This document shows, piece by piece, positions 48,704 to 57,778 of a stretch of DNA of 64,000 bases. The DNA lies in assembly GCF_015773195.1 (NCBI RefSeq), contig NZ_JADWYK010000007.1, forward strand, positions 124,001-188,000. Direction: 5' to 3'. The notes under the pieces were generated by a model. The model did not search any database, had not been told where the DNA came from, and worked only from the letters and a program-made list of their open reading frames with translations. The DNA comes from Hymenobacter guriensis (GTDB lineage: Bacteria; Bacteroidota; Bacteroidia; Cytophagales; Hymenobacteraceae). Both the position numbers and the translations under genes were made by a program. The first letter of the stretch is position 1; each line of letters starts with the position of its first letter.

Positions 48704-49255
48704 CTATTCCTGCTGCCCTGGTGCAGCTGGCTGGCTGGCTTTGGGAGCTGTCGGGAGCTTTTCCCGACGCCGCAGCTGACCCATTTCGTACCAGGCTCGC
48801 GAAACAGCCTCGCCGCTGGGAGCATATTCCAGCCAGGGCCCAAACCAGTAAAAGTGCACGATGTCGGCTTCCCGGACGATGCGCGCCCGACCCTGCTTAG
48901 CCAGCTTTCCGTTGGCGTGATATTCCTGGATGAAGAGTAGTCCCGGTCGCCACCAATAGTGCTGTTCCTCCCGCTCCAGGCCGTTTTGTGGCCCGTAGTA
49001 GCGCCAACGACCCACCAGCTTACCATGGCGGTAGCGGCCGGCCGTAGCCAGCTGCGTGCTGCCCTCATCGTAGTAAGTGCGCCATTGGCCCTGCCGCTCA
49101 TTTTGGGAATCGAAGCGGTTGAGCTTCGCCGTTGGAACATTGGCCGGTACTGTTTGGGCAGTGCGGCAGCCGCCAGTCATTGCAGCCAGCAAGCTTATGA
49201 GGCAGGCAACTGCCGCACTGCCGGTAGCAGAATTTTTTTGATGCAGGGCAATCAT
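48704..49255 (-). CDS. MORN/YwqK-like lipoprotein
   Basis: A 183-residue predicted lipoprotein. The lipobox is in LAAMTGGC (Cys about 30). The mature part contains degenerate YwqK/MORN-type repeats of the pattern G-x-W-x-x-Y (QWRTYYDEGSTQLATAGRYRHGKLVGRWRYY, then EYHANGKLAKQGRARI). Homologues are sometimes annotated as antitoxin, which nothing here supports. The C-terminal tail is Pro/Ala/Gln-rich. Confidence 0.75.
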   Translation of the reverse strand: MIALHQKNSATGSAAVACLISLLAAMTGGCRTAQTVPANVPTAKLNRFDSQNERQGQWRTYYDEGSTQLATAGRYRHGKLVGRWRYYGPQNGLEREEQHYWWRPGLLFIQEYHANGKLAKQGRARIVREADIVHFYWFGPWLEYAPSGEAVSRAWYEMGQLRRREKLPTAPKASQPAAPGQQE

Positions 49256-49288
49256 CCCAGAATAGAAAAGTAATGCCCTAAGCTATAA

Positions 49289-50812
49289 CTAATTATTTAG
49301 TTGTTCAAGTATTTCGTCGATGACGTCACGGGAATTGCTCAGGCGCGGTACTTTGTGCTGGCCGCCCAGCTTGCCCTTGCGAGCCAGCCAACGCTCAAAC
49401 GTGCCAGCCGGTACGGCCTGGACTACGGGTGCTACCAGGGCAATGTCGCGGTAGCGCTTGGCATCATAATCAGAGTTGAGCTGGCGCAGGGTCTCATCGA
49501 GCACCTGGGCGAACTGCGGCGCATCGGCGGGAGCCTGCATAAACTCCACCAGCCACTGGTGGCCGCCGCGCGAAGCCCCGTCGGTGGAGCTGAAATAGAC
49601 TGGTGCCGCCGTGAAGTCGCGCACCAGAGCACCGGTAGCTGCACAGGCTGCAGCCAGAGCGGCATCCGCGTTTTCAATGACGACTTCCTCCCCAAAGGCA
49701 TTCAGGAAGTGCTTGGTGCGGCCAGAAATGCGGATGCGGTACGGGGCCAGGCAGGTAAAGCGCACCGTGTCGCCGATTTTGTAGCGCCACAGGCCAGCGT
49801 TGGTGCTGATGACCAGCGCGTAGTTGCGTCCCAGCTCCACGTCTTCCAGTAGCACCGTGCGCGGGTGCTCCGCCCCAAACTCCTCCGCCGGGATAAACTC
49901 GTAGTACACGCCGTGGTCGAGTAGCAGCAGCATGTCTTCGGAATCGGGCTGGTCCTGGAAGGCAAAGTAGCCTTCGGAGGCGTTGTAGATTTCGAGGTAG
50001 CGCATCTGCCCGCCCGGAATCAGCTGCCGGAACAGCTCCCGATACGGCCCGAAGGCCACGGCTCCGTGCAGGAACAGCCGCAGATTGGGCCACACTTCGG
50101 TGATGTTGGCAGCGCCGGCCAGCTCCACCACGCGGCGGAGCAGCACAATCATCCAGGTAGGTACGCCCGCCAGGGTGGTGACGTCGATGTGCTGCACGTG
50201 CCGGGCAATGCGCTCAATCTTTTCCTCCCACTCATCCAGCAGGGCCAGCTCCAGGGGCGGCGTGCGCAGAAACTCAGCCCAGGCGGGGAGGTTCTGCATA
50301 ATCACGGCCGAGACGTCGCCCACCCGCGAATCAGTGTGGGGGCGGAAAGGGTTGGCCGTGTGCGTACCGCCCAACGACAGCGTTTTGCCAGCCATTACAT
50401 CGGCCTCGGGGTACAGGCTGGTAGCCATAGCCACCATGTCGCGGCCGGCGCGGTAGTGGCAGTCGTGCAGGCTCTGGCGCGACACCGGAATGTACTTGCT
50501 GCGGGCGTTGGTGGTGCCACTGCTCTTGGCAAACCACGTGGTGGCGCCGGGCCAGAGCACATCAGCTTCGCCGTGGAGCATGCGTTCCAGGTGCGGATAC
50601 AGCTGCTCGTAGCTGCTCACGGGCACGCGGCGGGCAAACTCCTGCCGGCTCGGGGCCTCGGCGTAGCCGTACTGGCGCCCCCACTGCGTGTCTCGGGCCG
50701 TGTGCAGCAAGCCCTCAAACACCTGCTGCTGCGCAGCCAGCGGGTGCTGCCGGAAATGGTCGATGCTGGCCAGGCGCCGCTGTACGGCCCACGTCAGAAT
50801 GTTGCTGATCAT
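49289..50812 (-). CDS. GH3-family acyl-acid amido-synthetase-like protein
   Basis: A 507-residue protein of the GH3 adenylating family. It has the ATP-binding signature SSGTTNARSKYIPVS (about 95-109), YNASEGYFAFQDQPDS (about 275), and a C-terminal NAFGEEVVIENADAAL domain. Plant GH3 proteins conjugate amino acids to jasmonate or auxin. Bacteroidota members have unknown acid and amine substrates. It is a single gene between the YwqK-like gene and lptB. Confidence 0.88.
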   Translation of the reverse strand: MISNILTWAVQRRLASIDHFRQHPLAAQQQVFEGLLHTARDTQWGRQYGYAEAPSRQEFARRVPVSSYEQLYPHLERMLHGEADVLWPGATTWFAKSSGTTNARSKYIPVSRQSLHDCHYRAGRDMVAMATSLYPEADVMAGKTLSLGGTHTANPFRPHTDSRVGDVSAVIMQNLPAWAEFLRTPPLELALLDEWEEKIERIARHVQHIDVTTLAGVPTWMIVLLRRVVELAGAANITEVWPNLRLFLHGAVAFGPYRELFRQLIPGGQMRYLEIYNASEGYFAFQDQPDSEDMLLLLDHGVYYEFIPAEEFGAEHPRTVLLEDVELGRNYALVISTNAGLWRYKIGDTVRFTCLAPYRIRISGRTKHFLNAFGEEVVIENADAALAAACAATGALVRDFTAAPVYFSSTDGASRGGHQWLVEFMQAPADAPQFAQVLDETLRQLNSDYDAKRYRDIALVAPVVQAVPAGTFERWLARKGKLGGQHKVPRLSNSRDVIDEILEQLNN

Positions 50813-50932
50813 CTACGCCCGCAAATCAGGTGAATAAGGTGCCCGAGGCCATACGCAGACTTGGCGGGGTGGTTGGGGTGGCAGGCTGCCGAGGCGCTAG
50901 GTAGCAAGGCTAACCACAGCGGCCTCAGCAAC

Positions 50933-51664
50933 CTAAATATTGCGCTTTAGCTCGAAATTCTTGCCCAGGTACACGCGACGCACCGTTTCGTCGGCGGCTA
51001 GTTCCTCGGCGGTGCCGGCTTTCAGCAGCTTGCCTTCGAAGAGCAGGTAGGCCCGGTCTACGATGCTGAGCGTGGAGTTCACGTCGTGGTCGGTAATGAG
51101 GATGCCGATGTTCTTGTGCTTGAGCTTGGCCACGATGCCCTGGATTTCCTCGGTGGCAATGGGGTCGACGCCGGCAAAGGGCTCATCCAGCAGCACGAAC
51201 TTGGGGTTTACGGCCAGGGCGCGGGCAATTTCGGTACGGCGCCGCTCACCGCCGCTGAGTACACGGCCCAGGTTTTTGCGCACGTGGGTAAGGCTGAACT
51301 CGTGGAGCAGCTCCTCCACTTTATCGAGCTGGGCCTGGCGCGGCAAATCCGTCATTTCCAGCACCGACAGGATATTTTCCTCCACGCTCAAATCCCGGAA
51401 AACGGAAGCTTCCTGCGCCAGATACCCCACCCCGCGCCGGGCCCGCTGAAACATGGGCATGGTGGTAATATCCTCCTCATCGAGGAAGATGTGGCCTGAG
51501 TTGGGCTTTACCATACCCACAATCATATAGAAGCAGGTGGTTTTGCCCGCCCCATTTGGCCCTAACAACCCCACGATTTCACCTTGCCCCACCGTCACGC
51601 TCATGTCGTTGACCACGGTGCGGGCTTTGTACTTCTTGATCAGATGTTCCGCTTTCAGAATCAT
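50933..51664 (-). CDS. lptB: LPS export ATPase
   Basis: LptB powers lipopolysaccharide extraction together with LptF/LptG and LptC. The 243-residue ATPase shows Walker A GPNGAGKTT (about 36-44), Q-loop region GYLAQEASVFR, signature LSGGERRR, Walker B FVLLDEPFAGVDP, and ITDHDV. The ATG at 51664 starts MILKAEHLIKKYKART, as in the family. The -7 box ends only seven bases before it, so the transcript would be almost leaderless. lptC lies about 9 kb to the right in this window. Confidence 0.95.
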   Translation of the reverse strand: MILKAEHLIKKYKARTVVNDMSVTVGQGEIVGLLGPNGAGKTTCFYMIVGMVKPNSGHIFLDEEDITTMPMFQRARRGVGYLAQEASVFRDLSVEENILSVLEMTDLPRQAQLDKVEELLHEFSLTHVRKNLGRVLSGGERRRTEIARALAVNPKFVLLDEPFAGVDPIATEEIQGIVAKLKHKNIGILITDHDVNSTLSIVDRAYLLFEGKLLKAGTAEELAADETVRRVYLGKNFELKRNI

Positions 51665-51670
51665 AGGCCG

Positions 51671-51678
51671 CAAAGGTA
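51671..51678 (-). promoter_or_regulatory. -7 box of lptB, close to the start codon
   Basis: Minus-strand TACCTTTG (51678-51671) matches TAnnTTTG exactly. The lptB ATG begins at 51664, so transcription would start about 2-3 nt before translation. The word repeat lies directly upstream and contains no TTG at the -33 distance. Confidence 0.6.
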
Positions 51679-51763
51679 GTTGCTTGTTTCTGGTTGCTGG
51701 TTTGGAGTTCTGCCTCGCCGACTCGCGGCAGAACTCCAAACCAGCAACCAGAAATCAGAAACC
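51679..51763. repeat. Heptamer-word palindrome between M61 peptidase gene and lptB
   Basis: The left arm is five 7-nt words: GTTGCTT, GTTTCTG, GTTGCTG, GTTTGGA and GTTCTGC (51679-51713). The arms pair perfectly over 28 bp (51687-51714 with 51727-51754), and the right arm ends with different words. The right side starts directly after the stop codon of the M61 gene at 51764. The left arm runs into the lptB promoter. Confidence 0.92.
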
Positions 51764-53599
51764 TTACGCCCGGGGGCGCAGAAGCTGGTCGTGGAGGGCG
51801 CGCTGGGCTTCCGTGAGCGTGGGCAGGGGCTCCAGCAGGTGCTTTACTTCGGCTTCCATGTCGCGGGGGGAGGCCTCAACCTGCTGCTGCGTGCTGCCGC
51901 GCCGGTACACGATGCGCACGGGCGTATCGGTAGCCGGCTCGATAAGAGGGCGCAGCAGCTGCTCGGCATTTTCCATCGTCACGGGCGTGCTGTTCACTTG
52001 CAGAATCACGTCGTCGTTCTGCAGGCCAAACACGTTGTTCTCGGCGCGGGTCTGGGCCAGAATGAAGCTTTGCTTGTCCTGGTCGTAGCGGAAGCCCAGC
52101 TCGCCGAAGGCCTTTACCACCACGTTGGCCTTGGGGGCATAGCGCCAGCCTACCTTGGCCAAGTACTCGCTAAGCGGCAGCGGCTGGCTGCCCTGCACAT
52201 ATTCGGTGAAAAACTGCTGGAGTTGCGGGTGCGTGAGCTGCACGATTTCCGGAATCAGCTGCTCGTCCTCGAAGGGCCGCTCGGGACCGTACTTCTGGCC
52301 CAGCTGCAGGAGCACGTCGCGCAAGCTCAGGCGGCCCTGTGTAAGCTCCTGAATGCGGATATCGAGCAGAAAACCAATGAGGGCGCCTTTCTTGTACACG
52401 TTTTCATACATGTCCTTGTAGGGGTCCACCAGGATGTTGCGGCTCATATCGGTGAAGGACACGGTCCGGTACTTCTGCATGTCCTCAATCTTGTGCTTGA
52501 TTTCCTTGCGGAACTCGTCTTCCTGGGTGAGGCCGCCCTGCAGCTGCACCAGCTGGGCGAAATACTCCGTAACGCCCTCGTACAGCCACAAGTGCTGCGA
52601 CATCTTGGGCGTGCGGAAGTCGAACTCCCCGATTTCGCGGCTGTGGATATTGAGCGGGGTGAGGATGTGCAGAAACTCGTGCGAGGCCACCTCCCGCACC
52701 AGGGACCGGATGCGCACGGCGTCCGCAATTTCGGGCAGGAAGTACACCGACGAATACGAGTGTTCCATGGCCCCGAACCCGCCCGCCGGGTTCACCACGG
52801 GCGAGCTGAAGGCCGGGAAGTACATGATGAAGTGGTAGCGCGGCACCGGCATCCGCCCGAAGAACCGGGCCAGCGCCTCCGCCATCGGCCGCATAGCCTC
52901 GCTCACCTGCGCCGACTTCACCACCCCGTTTTCCGAAAACACCGACACGCTGATGCGCGCTCCGCCGGTAGTGAAGCTGGTGGTATCGGGGCGGCTGTAC
53001 ATCACCGGGGCGTCGGCCAGCTGCACGTAGCTGCCAGCCCGAAACACGTCCTGGGTAGCCGTAGGGCTTTGCTTGCCCAGAGACGTAGCCCCGTACAAAT
53101 CGGCGGGCTTGTTGATGGTCACCTCGTAAGGCTGCATCTTGTAGCCCTCCAGGTAGCCGTAGAGGCCGTAGTGGTTGAGCACGAAGTTGCGGCCGGCATC
53201 AATGTTGGTGCCCCCAGGCTGGAACACGAAGTTCTTGTCCTTGGAATCCCAGGTGTCGTCCACGAGGTACTCCAGTCGGTCGAGTTGGCGGGCTTTATCG
53301 ATAAGGAACAGGTTGTCGCCCTGGCGGGTGGTTTTCAGCTTTTTGCCCTGGCTGTCGAAGGCCTGAAAATCGGTAATGAAACGGCCGTAGTCCTTCTTGG
53401 AGTAGGAGCCAGGCACCACGCTGGGCAGCACGTACGTAGCCTGGTTTTCGCGCACGACGGGCGGGCGCACCACCACCCGCACCCGGTCGTTCTGTACCTG
53501 CTGCAGGTCCACAGCGACGCGGTACGTTGCGGGAGAATTCTGGGCGAGCGTGGCGGTAGCGCAGGGCAGCAAGCCCAACAGCAGGTAAGCTGGTTTCAT
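51764..53599 (-). CDS. M61-family aminopeptidase with PDZ domain
   Basis: A 611-residue secreted zinc peptidase. The signal peptide MKPAYLLLGLLPCATATLAQ is followed by the beta-domain (about 25-220), a thermolysin-like catalytic domain with HEFLH (about 312) and the third ligand in LYEGVTEYFAQ (about 345), and a PDZ domain near 490-580. It resembles glycyl aminopeptidase. The protein probably acts in the periplasm. The start at 53599 is set by the signal peptide. Confidence 0.9.
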   Translation of the reverse strand: MKPAYLLLGLLPCATATLAQNSPATYRVAVDLQQVQNDRVRVVVRPPVVRENQATYVLPSVVPGSYSKKDYGRFITDFQAFDSQGKKLKTTRQGDNLFLIDKARQLDRLEYLVDDTWDSKDKNFVFQPGGTNIDAGRNFVLNHYGLYGYLEGYKMQPYEVTINKPADLYGATSLGKQSPTATQDVFRAGSYVQLADAPVMYSRPDTTSFTTGGARISVSVFSENGVVKSAQVSEAMRPMAEALARFFGRMPVPRYHFIMYFPAFSSPVVNPAGGFGAMEHSYSSVYFLPEIADAVRIRSLVREVASHEFLHILTPLNIHSREIGEFDFRTPKMSQHLWLYEGVTEYFAQLVQLQGGLTQEDEFRKEIKHKIEDMQKYRTVSFTDMSRNILVDPYKDMYENVYKKGALIGFLLDIRIQELTQGRLSLRDVLLQLGQKYGPERPFEDEQLIPEIVQLTHPQLQQFFTEYVQGSQPLPLSEYLAKVGWRYAPKANVVVKAFGELGFRYDQDKQSFILAQTRAENNVFGLQNDDVILQVNSTPVTMENAEQLLRPLIEPATDTPVRIVYRRGSTQQQVEASPRDMEAEVKHLLEPLPTLTEAQRALHDQLLRPRA

Positions 53600-53776
53600 A
53601 AGGCAAGAAAACGGGCCACTCCGAAACGCAGCCAACCAACAAGATACAAGTATCTGCTTATACCTCCTACCCTATTGGCGGGCTCCGCCGAAGCTTTTGC
53701 TTTTCTCCCGGCCGGCTTTGTCAGTCCACAAAGCAGTTTTGAGAAATTCGAGGATCTATTCGGGCTCAGTGCCCGG

Positions 53777-55498
53777 CTAGTCCCAGCGAATGTCCTTCAG
53801 GCGCAGCTGCAGGGTTTTCACGCCCCGGTACTCGTTCAGCTCCACGGTGTAGCACACGCTGAAGGGCCGGCCCAGCAGAATTTCGGGTAGGTACTCCCCC
53901 AGCCCAAACCCGATGGCATCCACGGTGTGGTGACCATCCTGGGTGAGGGTGATTTTGAGGTGGGAGTTGCCCACAATGCGGGCCGAATCGGGCAGGGCAT
54001 ACACTCCGCGCGACTCGAATACCGGGTTGGAATTACCAGGGCCGAAGGGCTCCATCTGGCTCAGCAGCTTGTAGAAGCTCGGCGTAATGTCCGTCAGCTC
54101 CAGCTGCCCGTCGATTTCCACTGGCGGAATCATCTGCTCATCGGTGATGCGCGAAGACACCACTTCCTCGAACCGGCGCTGAAACGCCGGCACATTCTCC
54201 ACGGGCAGCGTGAGGCCGGCCGCGTACATGTGGCCGCCAAACTGCTCCAGCAAATCCGAGCACTCCAGAATGGCCTGGTGCACGTCGAAGCCGATGACAG
54301 AGCGGGCCGAGCCGGTGGCTTTGCCATTGCTTTGGGTGAGGATGATGGTAGGCCGGTAGTACTTATCGAGGCAGCGTGAGGCCACAATGCCAATGACGCC
54401 CTTGTGCCAGGTTTCGTTGTAGAGCACCGTGGACCGGGCGTTGCGCAGGCCGGCATCGGCCTCAATCATTTCCAGGGCCTCCTTGGTGATGCGCGTATCG
54501 AAGCCGCGGCGCTCTTGGTTGGTTTTGTCTACCACGCCAGCCTTTTCAATGGCTTCTTCCTTGGAGCCGGCCAGCAGCATGGCCACGGCCCGCTTGGCAT
54601 CGCCCATACGGCCGGCCGCATTAATGCGCGGTGAAAACCCGAATACCAGAGAGCTGATGTTGAGCTGGGCGCCGGTCAGGCCCGCCAGCTCACGCAGGGC
54701 GTCGAGACCGGGACGCTGGGGGTGGTTGGCGTCGTTGAGCAAGCGCAGGCCGTGGTAGGCCAGAATGCGGTTTTCACCACCAATAGGTACGATGTCAGCG
54801 GCAATGCTGACGGCCAGCAGATCCAGCAGCTCATAAAGCGGCGCTTCGTCCTGACCCAGGTGCTGGCACAGGGCCTGCATCAGCTTGAAACCCACCCCGC
54901 AGCCCGACAGCTCCTTGAACGGGTACGGGCAGTCGGCGCGCTTGGGGTCGAGCACGGCCACAGCGGCCGGTAGCTCGTCGCCGGGCAAGTGATGGTCGCA
55001 GATGATGAAGTCGACGCCGCGCTGGGTGGCGTAGGTTACCATCTCCACCGATTTCACCCCGCAGTCGAGGGCAATGATGAGGGCGAAGCCGTGGTCGGCG
55101 GCATACTCAATACCGGTTTCCGAGATGCCGTAGCCTTCCTTGTACCGGTCCGGTATGTAGTACTCTACCCGCTCCAGGCCGAAAAACTGGCAGAGGTAGG
55201 AATAAACCACTGCCACGGAAGTGGTGCCGTCCACGTCATAGTCGCCGAATACCAGCACCTTTTCGCCGGTGTGCAGGGCCTGCAGCAGGCGCTCCACGGC
55301 CCGGTCCATGTCGCGCATTAACAGCGGGTCGGGCAGAGAGTCCAGTGAAGGGCGGAAATAAGCGCGGGCTTCCTCGAAGGAGCACACCTGCCGCTGGCAC
55401 AGCAAAGCAATAATGGCCTCGTTGACGCGCAGCGCGTCGGCCAGGTGCCGGACCTTTTCGGGGTCGGGCGCGGGCTTCCGAATCCATCGTTTCTGCAT
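53777..55498 (-). CDS. recJ: Single-stranded-DNA exonuclease RecJ
   Basis: RecJ degrades single strands 5' to 3' in recombination and mismatch repair. The 573-residue protein has the DHH-family motifs GDYDVDGTTS (about 80), DCG, ICDHHLPGDEL (about 160), GRMGDAKRA and the DHHA1 motif GGHMYAAGL (about 425), with the OB-like C-terminal domain at the end. The start at 55498 (MQKRWIRKPAPDPEKV) is preferred over one 13 codons upstream. Confidence 0.94.
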   Translation of the reverse strand: MQKRWIRKPAPDPEKVRHLADALRVNEAIIALLCQRQVCSFEEARAYFRPSLDSLPDPLLMRDMDRAVERLLQALHTGEKVLVFGDYDVDGTTSVAVVYSYLCQFFGLERVEYYIPDRYKEGYGISETGIEYAADHGFALIIALDCGVKSVEMVTYATQRGVDFIICDHHLPGDELPAAVAVLDPKRADCPYPFKELSGCGVGFKLMQALCQHLGQDEAPLYELLDLLAVSIAADIVPIGGENRILAYHGLRLLNDANHPQRPGLDALRELAGLTGAQLNISSLVFGFSPRINAAGRMGDAKRAVAMLLAGSKEEAIEKAGVVDKTNQERRGFDTRITKEALEMIEADAGLRNARSTVLYNETWHKGVIGIVASRCLDKYYRPTIILTQSNGKATGSARSVIGFDVHQAILECSDLLEQFGGHMYAAGLTLPVENVPAFQRRFEEVVSSRITDEQMIPPVEIDGQLELTDITPSFYKLLSQMEPFGPGNSNPVFESRGVYALPDSARIVGNSHLKITLTQDGHHTVDAIGFGLGEYLPEILLGRPFSVCYTVELNEYRGVKTLQLRLKDIRWD

Positions 55499-55762
55499 AG
55501 GGGCGGGCGGCGCGCCAGAAGGCGGCGCTATCTTCAAAAGTAAGAAGAAAAGCCCAGCCTTGCACGGCCCCGGCCGTATTCATCCGGACTGGCCGCGTAA
55601 GTCCGTATTGGCAGTCAGCGGCTTGCAGGCAGGCAGAATATTCACGCCTTTTACCTGAGAGGAGAGCTGTCATTCCGAGCGGAGCGAGGAACCTGAGGAA
55701 TACTACTGCAGGAAGGCGCGGCTAAGAACCCAGATTCCTCGCTCCGCTCGGAATGACAGGAA
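55499..55762. other. Spacer between recJ and the TPR gene
   Basis: 264 bases between two leftward genes, without a coding frame I would support. The only structured part is the palindromic element at 55667-55759; the rest looks like ordinary upstream sequence of recJ. Confidence 0.7.
55667..55759. repeat. Palindromic element, CTGTCATTCCGAGC type
   Basis: The ends 55667-55691 and 55735-55759 are perfect inverted repeats of 25 bp, extendable by three positions with one mismatch. The element has a 43-nt centre. Its end sequence (GTCATTCCGAGCGGAGCGAG) is closely similar to the 16271-16426 element (GTCATTGCGAGCG...). Its right end stops four bases before the stop codon of the TPR gene at 55763. 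Confidence 0.85.
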
Positions 55763-57604
55763 TTAATTTACCGCGTCGCCGCGGAGCTTACGGAACCGCT
55801 TGCGGGCTTCGGCCACGTAGATGCTGCCGGGGTATTTGGTGATGACGCGCTGGTAGAGCTCCTGGGCTTTTTCGCGGTCCTGCAGGTTTTCCTCCTGAAT
55901 GCTGGCTGCCAGAAACAGGGCGTCGTCGCTGAGCACGTCGTACTTGGGGTTTTCGGTGATGCGGGCCAGGGTTTGCACGGCCCCGGCGTAGTCGCTGGTG
56001 CGGCGCTGGAGCTGGGCTTTCAAATACCAGGCTTCATCCTGGAGGGCATGGCCGGGGTATTTCTGCACCAGGGCATCGAGGCCGCGCATGGCTTCCGGCA
56101 GCTTGTTCTGGAATACCAGCAACTCGGTGGCGGCGTAGTCGCGCAGGGCTACGCCGGCGGTGTCCATAGCGGTATTGTCGGTGATGAGCAGGCTGAGCTG
56201 CATGGCATCGTTGGCAATTTCGCGGCTCGTGGCTTCCTTCAGAATGTCGAGGTGGCCCTGGGCCAGCTTGAAGTCGCCGGCAAAGTAGCTAAGGCGGGCG
56301 TTGCGCAGCTTGGCATCGTAGCCCAGCGGGGAATCCTTGTGCGACTTTTCCACCTGTGAGTACAGCAGCGTGGCTTCCCATGGCTCGGCACGCAGCAGGT
56401 ATAGGTCGGCCAGGGTCAGCTTGGCGCGGTCTACGGTTTCGGGGTTGGCGCGGGGCTGGCTGATGGCTTCCTGCAGCAGCGTCATGGCTTTATCTTTCTC
56501 GCCCAGCTGAAACGCGTGCAGCTCGGCCATATTGCGCAGGATATCAGCCCGGTACGGCGAGGTAGCTCCGAACTCGGTCAGCAGCTGCTGGTACTCGCTC
56601 AGCAGCGTGCGAATTTTAGCTACGTCCACCGGGAAGGTGTTGCGCACCTGCTCCTCACGGGCCTGGAGCAGCAGCTGGCGGGCCATGCCGTAGAACTGCC
56701 CGCCCCGGTACTCGCGCACCACGTACTCGTAGCCCGCAATGGCGCTTTCGTAGTCGTGGTTGCGCAGAGCAATGGCGGCCAGGTCCAGCACGCGGCTGCC
56801 TTCGCTGCGGGTGCGCCGGTCGAGGGCGCGGGCCTGCACCAGCGCACCCGTGAAGTCCTTGCGCTGCACGTACAGCCATAGCAGCAGCTCACTGTAGCTC
56901 CCTTGCTCGGGGTGCTGCTGTACGTTGTTCAGCAGGAGCTTTTCCAGGGCATCGAAGTCTTTTTCCTCGCGCAGGCTGTTCTGGAGCATGTTGCGCACGA
57001 AGGGCAGCTGCCGCTCGTCCTGCTGTAGCAGGCGCAGGGTTTCGGCCAGCAGCCGCTCGGTGCCGGGCTGGCGGGTATAGAGCTGAATAAGCTGCGGGGC
57101 ATACTCGATGTCGTTGTGGGCCAGGGCGCGGCCGCGCAGGTACACTTTCTCGGCCCAGTCGAGCTGCTGGTGTTCCTGGAAGTCAGCGGCTACGGCCAGC
57201 ACCTGGTCGGACTTCAGACCCGAAACCACCCGCTCGTACTGCTTGGCGGCGCCGGCTTTGTCACCGCTGCTGTCCAGTACCCGGCCCAGCAGGATGCCCA
57301 CGATGGGGTCTTCGGGGCGGCGGCGCTGGGCTTTGCGGGCCAGCTTTTCGGCTTCCTTGAAATGGCGCATTTCCTGCATAGTGCGCAGGTACTCGGGCAG
57401 CACGGTGCCATTGAACTGCAGCTCGTCGGGCAGCTGGCTGAATAGCAGCTCGGCCTTGGCAAACTCGCCTTTGCGGGCGTACTCGCGGGCCAGGGCCAGG
57501 TCCTCGGCATCGGCCCCCGACTGCGCCAGGGCCGGGCCCACGCCCAGCAACGCAACTACCGCCATGCTGCCTACTACCCGGCCAAGCCGGCTCCAAACGT
57601 TCAT
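55763..57604 (-). CDS. Secreted TPR-repeat protein
   Basis: A 613-residue protein with a signal peptide (NVWSRLGRVVGSMAVVALLGVGPALAQ) and TPR-type helical hairpins through most of the mature sequence; the clearest lie at about 35-130 and 490-600 (DREKAQELYQRVITKYPGSIYVAEARKRFRKL at the end). It is probably periplasmic. It lies directly downstream of ppiD in the same direction, so a role in envelope protein handling is an inference. Met codons at 57604 and 57610 are both possible starts. Confidence 0.85.
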   Translation of the reverse strand: MNVWSRLGRVVGSMAVVALLGVGPALAQSGADAEDLALAREYARKGEFAKAELLFSQLPDELQFNGTVLPEYLRTMQEMRHFKEAEKLARKAQRRRPEDPIVGILLGRVLDSSGDKAGAAKQYERVVSGLKSDQVLAVAADFQEHQQLDWAEKVYLRGRALAHNDIEYAPQLIQLYTRQPGTERLLAETLRLLQQDERQLPFVRNMLQNSLREEKDFDALEKLLLNNVQQHPEQGSYSELLLWLYVQRKDFTGALVQARALDRRTRSEGSRVLDLAAIALRNHDYESAIAGYEYVVREYRGGQFYGMARQLLLQAREEQVRNTFPVDVAKIRTLLSEYQQLLTEFGATSPYRADILRNMAELHAFQLGEKDKAMTLLQEAISQPRANPETVDRAKLTLADLYLLRAEPWEATLLYSQVEKSHKDSPLGYDAKLRNARLSYFAGDFKLAQGHLDILKEATSREIANDAMQLSLLITDNTAMDTAGVALRDYAATELLVFQNKLPEAMRGLDALVQKYPGHALQDEAWYLKAQLQRRTSDYAGAVQTLARITENPKYDVLSDDALFLAASIQEENLQDREKAQELYQRVITKYPGSIYVAEARKRFRKLRGDAVN

Positions 57605-57724
57605 ACCCATATCTATCAGACGAAAAGCCGCCACCGAAGGCTGCCGCAGGTTACAACTTACGACTCGGTTAATTCATTTCATACCGGCCAAAAAACCAGA
57701 AACAGCCAACCGGAAGGCCACAAA

Positions 57725-57754
57725 AAAGGGCCGCACCCCAAGGTACGGCCCTTT
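57725..57754 (-). terminator. Terminator after ppiD
   Basis: A 9-bp stem AAAGGGCCG (57725-57733) with 57746-57754 plus an inner ACC/GGT pair. On the minus strand it continues into six T. Confidence 0.92.
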
Positions 57755-57778
57755 CAGCTTGCGCTGGTAACCGGCGGC

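Noticed and set aside
48704..49255. Toxin-antitoxin module because of YwqK-like annotation
   Set aside because: No toxin gene is adjacent and the protein is a predicted lipoprotein.
51680..53890. 736-codon plus-strand frame opposite the M61 peptidase gene
   Set aside because: A His/Arg/Gly/Leu-rich shadow product without motifs; the minus strand encodes a clear M61 peptidase with signal peptide and HEFLH.
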